A DNA stretch of 64,000 bases from NCBI GenBank assembly GCA_015698045.1, contig BLAL01000259.1:992001-1056000 (forward strand), given 5' to 3'. Shown here piece by piece: positions 55,421 through 64,000 of this stretch. This stretch comes from Rhizophagus clarus. Taxonomy: Eukaryota > Glomeromycota > Glomeromycetes > Glomerales > Glomeraceae. Below the pieces are notes generated by a model. It ran no database searches, was not told the DNA's origin, and worked only from the letters and a program-made list of their open reading frames with translations. Positions within the stretch are counted from its first letter, which is position 1. Each line of letters opens with the position of its first letter. The position numbers and the translations under genes are program-made.

Positions 55421-57228
55421 TTTTTAGAGAAATAGAGAAAATATTTTATTTTTTTTTTTTGCTTTTGTTTTCAAAGAAAAAAAAAGAAAAGAAAGAAAAA
55501 AGACAAAGAAGTAAAAATAGTGAAAATCTTTTTACAATAATCGTTTGGTTTTATGTATGTCGTGTAACTGTCAATTATTAATTGGTGATCAATTGCACAA
55601 AATTGATTAAAGAACGAATCAATCAACACTTTTATTCGTTACTCAAAAACATTAATGTTAAAGAAAGAAAATATTTATGATGCATATAAGCAGATCAGTG
55701 ATGAGCTTTCATGAATTAAAGATAACAAAGAAAAGTTTCAGTGTTACAAGGAGATCAGCACTCATTTGTTTTCGGGGCCAGACATGCACAATGTCAGTCA
55801 AAATGCGACACCATCAATAATCCTGCCTAAAAATATATTTACTGTGTAAAAATATATATTTTTGTTTTACAACATAATGATATTACGGATAAAGATTAGT
55901 TGGTCGATTTGTTCGTTCGGATACATTTACTATTGATCGTGAAATATCAAGTTTTATTTATACCTAATAACACCTCAAATAGGCTTCTGAAATTCAAAGA
56001 ATCTTTTAACGTTAAATTTTACAGTTCTGACTGGTTGGTTCGAACTATCGCCATTATATTAAAATTTAATCATTACTTCTCTATGACAACCGATCAAATT
56101 CAACAGTATTAATATAATTTGACTAATAAATTTAGAATATTCTCTTAAACTTCTATACCATTAACTCTCGTAATTAAAGAATCTTAGTCCGTAATATAAT
56201 GAAAGACTGTATATCTCTATGCAAAGCATTTTGATACTATACATTCTGACTGCGGAACATTTTGAGCTGCATATTATATTTACTTATAAGTGCATCATAA
56301 ACCATACTTCAGCACTTTATAATGACTTCCTGTAACAGCTTGTTTTTTATGATTCTCATTTCTCAATAAAAAAAACATGCAAGTACAGCTTCCATCCTTG
56401 GCTATGTAATAATATTAAACTTGGAAGTGGCTTCATTTGACGTTGTTTGTTTTTAAATATTGCCTTATTTATATTTGTGTTTTCTATTTAAGCCCGGCTG
56501 AGCCAAGACTTATTAGGCTAGAATTAGATATATTAATTAACAAATATTAATAATAATCAGGTGTCGCTTCAGCAAGGGTCGCGAGATAATTTATTCGATT
56601 ATCCCAAAAGCCTAAAACGTTATCCCAAATTTCGACGCGTTTTCCATATTTTCTGACAAACTGTCATATGTTTCATTTACAATTCATTTATCCCGTATTT
56701 CTATTGCAGAGCCACAAATATTACTTTAGGTTATAAAATACTGTACATTGAGATTGTCGTGGTTGTGCAAATTTGAACAAAGCCCGGCAAAGCCGTAAGT
56801 GGCGTGGTTTAACTGATACGCTGACAACGGTCTCATGAAACACAAAGTTTGTGTGTAACATGATTTGTTATAAAATATGTTAATTTTGAAGGTATATTTA
56901 TTTTTTATTAAGAAATGTATTTTACCAGTTACAAAAATTTAAATAAAATTTATGTTTAAAGATGTATATTTATCACAAAATCATACTATTGCTTACAAAA
57001 ATCTTCACAGTATAAAAAAAAATATATATTTGATTATTCATAATTTCTCATATGAAAAAAATCCAAATTGGTGAAAATATTAGTCATTTTATGTAACGAG
57101 CTTAAATCTGAAAGTTGAATCTTCAAATAACAAGATAGTTAAAATTTATTATATAACTTTCATTTTAACTTTTTAAAATCACTGGAACTATATATACTTC
57201 AGTTATTATATAAAAAAAGGCTCAATAT
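55421..57228. other. Intergenic with a tiny BTB-SPRY scrap
   Basis: 56085-56150 matches the complement of the NTIEFGRLS / LLVE segment of the family (CGATCAAATTCAACAGTATT, CTAATAAATTTAGAA), a ~65-bp relic. The words AAAGCCCGGC/AAGCCCGGCTGAGCC occur at 56492 and 56780 about 290 bases apart in the same orientation and may bracket an old element. No gene. Confidence 0.4.
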
Positions 57229-57363
57229 TTAATCCCTACTGATCATGATACCTAAAGTCCTTTAATTGGTTTATTCCTAACTAATTTAGAAAATGGTCAA
57301 ACGTTCAAATTTGATTATAAATTACAAAATGAAATACTTAATCAACTTGTTATTCAAACATAA
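57229..57363 (+). pseudogene. C-terminal coding scrap, unidentified
   Basis: One plus-strand frame of 45 codons: LIPTDHDT-stop-SPLIGLF, LTNLENGQTFKFDYKLQNEI, LNQLVIQT-stop. The internal TAA is in an otherwise protein-like sequence. It is the end of a lost gene; family not recognised. Confidence 0.4.
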
Positions 57364-58279
57364 AAATAAATAAATAAAAGAGATTTCATTGAAATTAAAA
57401 TTATTAACACTTAAATATAATTAGATTTACGTCAAAAGAGAAATTATTGGATGGGCATTTAGATATTAACATTTTTTTTTTTAATTACTTCACATCCTAA
57501 TTTCTATCTAATTTATTAATTAGATATGTATTTAATACATGATGTACAATTTCCTTTATTCCATGCAAGATCATGATTAAAGGAATGTGGATAACTTTTT
57601 ATTACCAATATTATAATAGTTTTGCACAACCAATCCATAAACAACAAGGCTTATAGGAATATACTTTTTATTGTATTCAATATACAGTGCATGACTAAAG
57701 GAGTCAGAAAAATTTCACGCTCATTTAGTAATTTTACATGCGTGGCAGCTGACATCACATTTTATGATGGTCAATTCTGATCATATTTTTAGATGCTATT
57801 AGGAGATGGAGAAATTGAACTCCAACTAGAGTTGAATCATTGTAATATATTTTGAGACTCTTATATATGTTAAAATATAGATATATATATTATCTACTTT
57901 GGTTTTTTCTATATTAATTTCACATTTGAAAATCCAAAAAATATCAAATCATTTTCAATGTGCTACATGCCAACTCTCAAACATGTAAATTCAATGTCGT
58001 TGAGGAATTTAAGCTGATTGTGTACTTATTACAAAATAAAATAATAAATGTGGCTACTCTTTGGAGGTTTGATGATGCAATCATCTTGCCAGAGTAGCGA
58101 GTGTTAAATTTGCTCAATAATTAGGATATTTGTAGCTTTTTTACGGTCTAATAAGTTAGGAAACAAACATTTCATTGTAATTTTATAACAGAAATTGGAA
58201 GTTTTTACAATTTTAAAGTTTATTAGTTTCTTCAATGCATTTCAATTGTTATCAAGATTAACTACAAACTAATTATGGG
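57364..58279. other. Intergenic with a double-stem hairpin
   Basis: At 58053-58098 GCTACTCT pairs with AGAGTAGC and, inside, GATGAT pairs with ATCATC around a GCA loop: a 46-base hairpin of two stems. ATACAGTGCATGACTAAAGG at 57678 looks like a Tc1-type end read inward, without a visible partner. No gene. Confidence 0.45.
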
Positions 58280-58960
58280 TGATACGCTAGAATACGAGGC
58301 TAAAAAGAAATTCAAAGAAATAGACGTGGTGATGCAGTTATGTTGAGAGTTGTTGGACTATAAAGTCCATGAGTTTTTTTTATACAAGTGATAGGATAGA
58401 TTACACTTGCTTTATCAACATGGAACACCAGTAGGTGTCATAAATCTTGGGTTTTGTAGTAAGTATTTTATTTTAAACTATTATTTTTCTTACTAATTAA
58501 TAATTATTAAGAGCGTAAAACTTTAACAGGCTTCAAGGAAATGGTTGGTCTGCATTTACGATGAAAACTTAGCATTAAAGAATTATTGTAAAGGTTCACA
58601 GATCCAGGTGTGCGCGTAGGAATTAGAAGAGCATCTAAATTTTTAGGGGAAATAACGCTTGACAAATTAACTGCGATTAGTGGTTATAAGCTAAGGCGGA
58701 ATACAATAGTCCATAAAATGATGAAATTAACACAAGACGCTGCTCTTAAGCGATTGGATTGCGTTCTGATGTTCTGATGACATCTGAATGCAATCAAACT
58801 GGATCCGAACCCAAGAAATTTATTTATGGCAAAAGAATACTCCAAACAATAGTTGTGTTTTAATAGGTTACGAAGTTCTCAACAACATTCCACATTATAA
58901 ACCCATTAAGAGTCCCTACATTCCTTTTGAGAGACAATTATACCTATAATCGATTACAAG
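58280..58960 (+). pseudogene. Decayed intron-bearing gene, unidentified
   Basis: Readable plus-strand pieces: RRGDAVMLRVVGL, QHGTPVGVINLGFC followed by a GTAAGTATTTT donor (near 58458), an acceptor TTTAACAG near 58530, GNGWSAFTMKT, then DPGVRVGIRRASKFLGEITL, DKLTAISGYKLRRNTIVHKM, MKLTQDAALKRLDCVLMF, and after a shift WIRTQEIYLWQKNTPNNSCV, LIGYEVLNNIPHYKPIKSPY then IPFERQLYL-stop. The protein was at least 150 residues. No domain recognised. Decay is by both shifts and stops. Confidence 0.5.
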
Positions 58961-59144
58961 GTGCTCTTTATTAATGCAAAGTACATTTACATAGGTATCA
59001 GAAGATAGTAATTCCATATAACCCCACAGGAAAAATGGTGACCCCGTCAGACTTTTAACAGATCTGAATAACTATTTTTTCTTTTATATCTAATTTGTAA
59101 GGTTAATTGTGTAGAAAAAATAATCATTTATTTGTTATTTTATT

Positions 59145-59333
59145 ATGGAAAATTACTGTAACGCTATAAAAGACTTGTCCGATGAAATTAGGAGTTGTTA
59201 AAATTGGATGGCAAAAAAACATTGGACAAGAAGCACAATATTAATATTAAAATATCCAAAATGGGATCGTTTGATACTGTTTCATATTAGAGTTCGTGAT
59301 CATACGATTCATACGAACATACAGCCTATGTAA
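59145..59333 (+). pseudogene. Short coding relic, unidentified
   Basis: MENYCNAIKDLSDEIRSC-stop, then after a phase change NWMAKKHWTRSTILILKYPK, WDRLILFHIRVRDHTIHTNI, QPM-stop. It may belong to the same lost gene as 58280-58960 or to another. Family unknown. Confidence 0.4.
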
Positions 59334-60654
59334 ATTTTCTAAATATACATCTGGAAGAAAAGGCCTAACTACATTGTTTTAATATATTTAAGTATGAACT
59401 AACATCCTCGTAATAGATTAAAAATATTTTTATTAAGTAATCAATATAATATAATCAAAATCTTCCAAGTTAAACTGAAAACAATTTAGACCATAACTAG
59501 ATTTATTATTATCATATAAGTTTATAAATATTGAAGAATTATCCTTTTTCTACAAAATCAGCATCATATTATCAAACAAATTGATAGTTATTGAAAATAT
59601 GTAATAGAATATAATATTAATAAAATTTCTTATTTTATACGATTACTATGATAAACAATAAATTCTTTCCAAGTATTTATAAAGGTCTTACCAACTAAAT
59701 AATCCGCAACATTATATTATTAACTTCAATTAGTTAATAATTCCTGTTCAAATACTATTTCGAACGCCGAATCCCGAAAAGTTAAGTAAGTGTGGTTATT
59801 AGCTGTGTATAAATATTATCAGTTATACTACAAAATCCAATTCAGCAGAATTATTCTTTAGAAAAGAGATTTGGTTTCATACCTTTTTTTTCATTTCATT
59901 ATAAAGTAGTTTTAGCAAGATAGAAGTCGATATAAAAAAAATTACATTTAATTGAGAAAAAATTTTCTTATTATTTTTGTTTTGGTTATATAGATTAGCC
60001 TAGTTATTTTTTGGTTGGCAAAATTAAAAAATAAAAAAAAAAAGTCAAAATAGTTTAATAAGAACAAGATTTGTCTCTTCGAAGTGAAAAAACTTTGAGA
60101 TTACCCATGCATTTCTGGATTATTCTGACATATTCATTAGAATGCAAGCAGATTAAAGTAATAACCTTGTCAATATTGTGATATATGATCCCATTTTCTT
60201 CTTTTTTCATCCTTAAACTTTCAACGTTTCTAAATTACATAAAAATTTGTCCCTCTCACATTCGCAACACAACACGACCAATACTCACTTCACTTGCTTC
60301 GTTAATGGCGAGTTTTGACGCTGAAACCCTCATTTTACTGTACGCGTTGTTTGAGGTTCAAAGCACCCAATGCCTATTTATCGTTTTTTATAGTATACTG
60401 ATCGACTTCTAATTCTTAGATTAAGAAAACATGACGAGGAGAAGCCTCTCACAACGATCAGAGGACTTTTATTTCTTAAATTTTGATTATGCCAACTTTG
60501 TTTAAGATTAGTATATCCGTCCAATTATATCGAAAATTTTTTTTTTGTATTCTAGTTTTTTTTACTTCCAATTTGAGCAGAAATGATACTTAATGTTATC
60601 CTCCGTTAATAGTATTCTTCCGCAAATTATGATTATCGTTACGAAAGAATTTAT
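59334..60654. other. Intergenic with a BTB-SPRY scrap
   Basis: 59850-59925 resembles the complement of the FPKINS / YNGMKES region (AGAGATTTGGTTTCATACC, TTTCATTATAAAGTAG), a ~75-bp relic. A plus-strand open frame at 60185-60412 is of unclear nature (SLASLMASFDAETLILLYAL). No supported gene. Confidence 0.35.
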
Positions 60655-60815
60655 TATGAAATTAATTTCCGTACTTGTTTTTCATTCCATAATAAAGTAA
60701 TCCATCAAATACTTCGGATCTGGCTGCTAAAATTGTCCTAAAAATATTATTATTTCACTTTATTCCTATATAGTATTTATAATTTATTAATAATCTCGCT
60801 TTAATAAAATTTTCA
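60655..60815 (-). pseudogene. BTB-SPRY 5' fragment
   Basis: Minus-strand remains of the BTB start: the LLINN equivalent near 60790, R.ILAARSEVFDGLLYYGMKN between 60740 and 60680, then loss of homology. The start codon and the C-terminal 85% are missing. It is the nearest neighbour of the 61201 gene. Confidence 0.75.
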
Positions 60816-61140
60816 AGAATGTTTTTGTTTTAAAAAAATAAAAAATAAATAAGAAAAATAAAATAGTTTATTAAAGAAAAAAAAAAAAAAAATACACAAT
60901 ACTGTATAAACGCCGAACAATCTAAAATAAATGAATATTTGTAAAATATTGTATAATGCTTTTTTTATAAAAATAATAATAAATACATTGTTCTGATACT
61001 TTACATTTGAAACTACTGTATAAATTAGAAAAGTTCTCTATGTTATCTATTATTGAAATTTACGTATTCAAAATCACTCACAGCTGACGCAGCGTTAATA
61101 TCCCTAAAATATATCCTATATATTTAAACAGATTTTCACC

Positions 61141-61171
<31 letters not shown>

Positions 61172-61200
61172 GAAAAATCCGAATTATTCTTTCGTTACAT
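60816..61200. other. 3' flank of the 61201 gene, A-tracts
   Basis: A runs at 60880-60892 and 61141-61169, with several AATAAA words on both strands. No gene. Confidence 0.4.
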
Positions 61201-62649
61201 TTATTTCCACCTATTTATCAAACTTCTCCAAAAACCTCTTTCATTCCTGTTATGAGTGGGTTCAATTCTGAAACGACCAGGATGACGTAACGATACTACT
61301 GGATGAAGCTTTGATGGTAAATTATTCCATTCGCCTATTTCTGGATACCTGACACCATTGACTGTAAAAGCACAAGTTCTTTTATTCATATTCAAGTGAA
61401 CGGTAATTCTTGCATCGTCTCCAAATTTAGGACAATAATTTTTTACCCAATTTCCAGAATTATGACAATAACCTCTGGAACCTATCACCCAACCAGTAGA
61501 TTGAACCCCTGCAAATATTTCATAATCGAAATCTTCTGATGCACATACTCCAACCCAAGCATACTCACATACTCGCTCAATAACGACATCCCATTCAAAA
61601 ATACCTTTATCTTCTAACGCTAATTTAGCTCTAACACTTTGACATGTATTAAAATCATTACGTACAACTCTTCCATTATCCTCAATAACAAGATTTGATC
61701 CACATGCTGATTCATCCCAAACATAATCAGAATCGATTGGTAATGGTATTCCTCGAATATAATTTAAATTTGAATTAACAAGTTTCGTATTATTACGATA
61801 AATATTTAAAATTATGTCACTTGGAACAATTTTTAGTGGCTCAATAATATCAACCAATAATTGCCCTTTAATTCGTCTAAAATCAATAAATTTGACCAAA
61901 GGTTCCAATTCCTTGGCAATTTTTTGATGATCGGTAATATTTACTTGATCAACCGAGTTCTCCATTTGTTCTATTTGTTCCAAGGTCGGTAGCCTTTTCA
62001 TAATAGTTTTATATGCATTATTAGAAACTTGTTTTGCTGCGAGAATAGCACTATATCGAAAAACTTCATATTCTGGAGTTGCGAAAGAACTTTCTTTTTC
62101 ATGTGTACAAGATAAAAGGTATTCAAGCGCTGTAATAGATAATCGTCCAAATTTAATAGTATTTAATGGAATAGTTGCTACCGCTTCAACCAATAAGTTT
62201 AAAAGAATATTTTCCTCTGATAATGGAGTTGAATCTACAGCTTTAGATAATAGTTCTGGAGAATAATTTTCTGCATAATTTTTTTTTAGTATATTTCTAA
62301 GAATCATCATAATGAAATCTTGAAGTTCTGGTAATTGAAAATAGTCTGCAGCATGAAAAGCTTCAATTATATTATCTTTAATTAAAGATTCTTCTCTGAT
62401 TGATCCTGTATAAACATATTCCAATATAATCTCCATTCCAGAAGAATCAATCGTCGGGAAAATAATTTGTTTTTCATAACTTTCCTTCATTCCATTATAA
62501 AGTAATTTATCAAATACCTCGGACCTTGCTGCTAAAATTGCTCTACATCCATATAATTTCCTTTCATCTCCACACAAAATTTCTATATCACTATATTTTG
62601 AATTATTTATTAACAATCTTAAGTCTTGTTCTAATGAATATCCTCTCGT

Positions 62650-62652
<3 letters not shown>
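61201..62652 (-). CDS. BTB/POZ-BACK-SPRY-like domain protein (483 aa)
   Basis: Intact, intronless, the longest member. BTB ~10-118 (YSDIEILCGDERKLYGCRAI, LAARSEVFDKLLYNGM, EYVYTGSIREESL, AADYFQL), BACK ~125-232 (YSPELLSKAVDST, IKFGRLSITALE, PEYEVFRYSAILAAK), SPRY ~315-463 (DYVWDESACG, GIFEWDVVIERVC, AWVGVCASED, GWVIGSRG, ITVHLNMNKRTCAFTVNG, LHPVVSLRHPGRFRI). The usual stop after RIEPH is lost and the frame runs on through THNRNERGFWRSLINRWK, a basic tail that appears functionally unconstrained. Subgroup with 54041. The ATG is directly preceded by a ~29-A tract on the coding strand, so the 5' leader is almost pure A. No shared promoter boxes recognised. A Cullin-3 adaptor role is inferred from the BTB-BACK pair. 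Confidence 0.92.
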
Positions 62653-62683
<31 letters not shown>

Positions 62684-64000
62684 GGGAAAAAATTTTTTGT
62701 TTATTTCAATGATACCATTTCAGGATAGTCATTATATAATATTGTTTTACAAATTTAGACTTGTATCACTTATTTAGTTACACCCTTTAAAATCAGTTAC
62801 CTATCTGCAGTAATATTTATCTTTATTTTTAACTTTTCTGTGTTTCTAGTATTAAATTTAAAAATTAGACGACATAAAATGTAAACCAATAAATTAATTA
62901 TATTCAAAGGTTGAACCAAAGATACTTGATTGAACCCTAAAAGAGTAAACTAGCACTTTATCTGGTATTCATAGATCTTTGCGTTACTATTTAAGATTTG
63001 ATGCCATATTTCATGTTATCCGAAAACGAGGTTTTGTTGTGAATTATTTTTCTTTTACGAATACCTAAATATAACGGCACGTGATACTAAGTTTTTGGAT
63101 GTAGTCACATGATTATTTTTATTTCGCGAATTTTTTGTTCGTCATGATACTGTAATCTCATTAATGTTTACGTAAGTTAAAGTCAAATAATATAGAGATT
63201 AAGTGTAATTTTTTGATAATATTCTAAAGTTTATTTTCTCATATTATTATATATAATTTTTATATAACAGTAATTGATATTTGAACAAGTCTCTTTGGCA
63301 TAACTTAAATGTTATTATAACATCTATATTACTATATTACTATATTATCATGAAGATCAAAAGAACGAAGAATGAAGGGAAGTCATTCCGTTTGAGAGTA
63401 CAGATCTAGCTTAATTAAGTGATTAACAAAAATTTTTGTACTTGGTACGATATTGGAAAGGTTAGTACTTTATCATTGTCAAGTCAAAATGTTTTTATTA
63501 AAATGTAAAATTCTTGAAAAAAAAATAAATTCGTAATCGCTTCTATAATTTTTGGAATTTTTAATTTTTTTTTTTTTCAAATTTTTGATTATAATAATAA
63601 ATCTCATTCTCATGATACTTGCTGGTATTTGTAACAATACTTGTCGTAATGTATACAACTTTCTAAAAATATGTTTTACGAATTTCAAATATTTATTGAA
63701 ACTGTTATAATAATAAATGATGCACGATTACTATGATCGAAATAAAAAAAAAATAGAACAGAGTATTACCTTCAAGCCGTTATACAGATATTAAACTTTT
63801 TGAAATGGATTTTCTATCTTAAGATCAACAGATTCTTGACTAACGATATATAGTTAGATTCTGTTTCAAACAATATTTTAAAACGAGTAAGTAAAGCAAA
63901 AAATTTAAAAATTAAAAACGCCACTTATGAAAAAAAAAAAAATCCTTTTCAAAATAGAATAATGGAATGATTTCAATGCCTGTTTCATTATACAAAAAAA
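62653..64000. other. Right-edge intergenic region
   Basis: AT-rich, with no supported gene, RNA or repeat. A plus-strand phrase ATATTACTATATTACTATAT at about 63325-63346 is a short tandem repeat. The next family member, if any, lies outside the window. Confidence 0.4.

Overview
The window is about 72-75% A+T and eukaryotic. It contains a histone H4 relic with a spliceosomal intron, another candidate gene with GT-AG introns, a Tc1-type transposon, and a large array of near-identical intronless genes that all encode one architecture: an N-terminal BTB/POZ domain, a BACK domain and a C-terminal SPRY-like domain (about 460-480 residues). Extreme AT richness, expanded BTB families, HMG-box relics and abundant Tc1 elements together suggest an arbuscular mycorrhizal fungus (Glomeromycotina, Rhizophagus-like). 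That assignment is inference, because no ribosomal marker is present.

Layout. Positions 1-8.7 kb hold four plus-strand family copies: a broken copy at the left edge, an intact one at 1641-3023, a badly decayed one at 5205-6850 and an intact one at 7272-8705. A 1.48 kb fold-back element (3438-4913) separates the second and third. Positions 8.7-12.2 kb are the turning point. They hold an unidentified decayed coiled-coil-like gene and an intron-bearing histone H4 pseudogene. From 12.25 kb to 62.65 kb every family member is on the minus strand: nine intact genes (12250, 14902, 17971, 20186, 33521, 47334, 51027, 54041, 61201) and several relics. The total is 11 intact and about 8 broken or fragmentary copies.

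Two long stretches interrupt the minus-strand array. Positions 21.7-32.7 kb are mostly decayed coding relics, a small inverted-repeat element and an HMG-box-like pseudogene. Positions 35.05-43.82 kb are a nested insertion: a Tc1/mariner element landed in a TA dinucleotide just upstream of the promoter of the 33521 gene, and a 7.1 kb giant palindromic element then inserted into the Tc1 terminus with a 6-bp target duplication. The giant element has TIRs of about 0.85-0.97 kb full of a ~22-bp tandem repeat, a second internal inverted repeat with ~1.4 kb arms, a minisatellite and a run of 150 T. I see no protein it could encode. Its ends resemble those of the 3438-4913 element, so the two may be one undescribed non-autonomous family.

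The intact paralogues share more than coding sequence. Several carry the same upstream module: a GGYGCAGC box, a GGAAA-AT-rich-TTTCC palindrome, a (G)TACAACATAGTAC box and a TATA-like box, all within about 130 bp of the ATG. Most also have an A-tract directly before the ATG. Blocks of 3' flank are duplicated along with the genes, so the cluster grew by tandem or segmental duplication with birth and death of copies. By family knowledge, BTB-BACK proteins are usually Cullin-3 ubiquitin-ligase adaptors and SPRY is a variable-loop recognition domain. A set of diversified substrate or ligand receptors is a reasonable inference but is not shown by the sequence.
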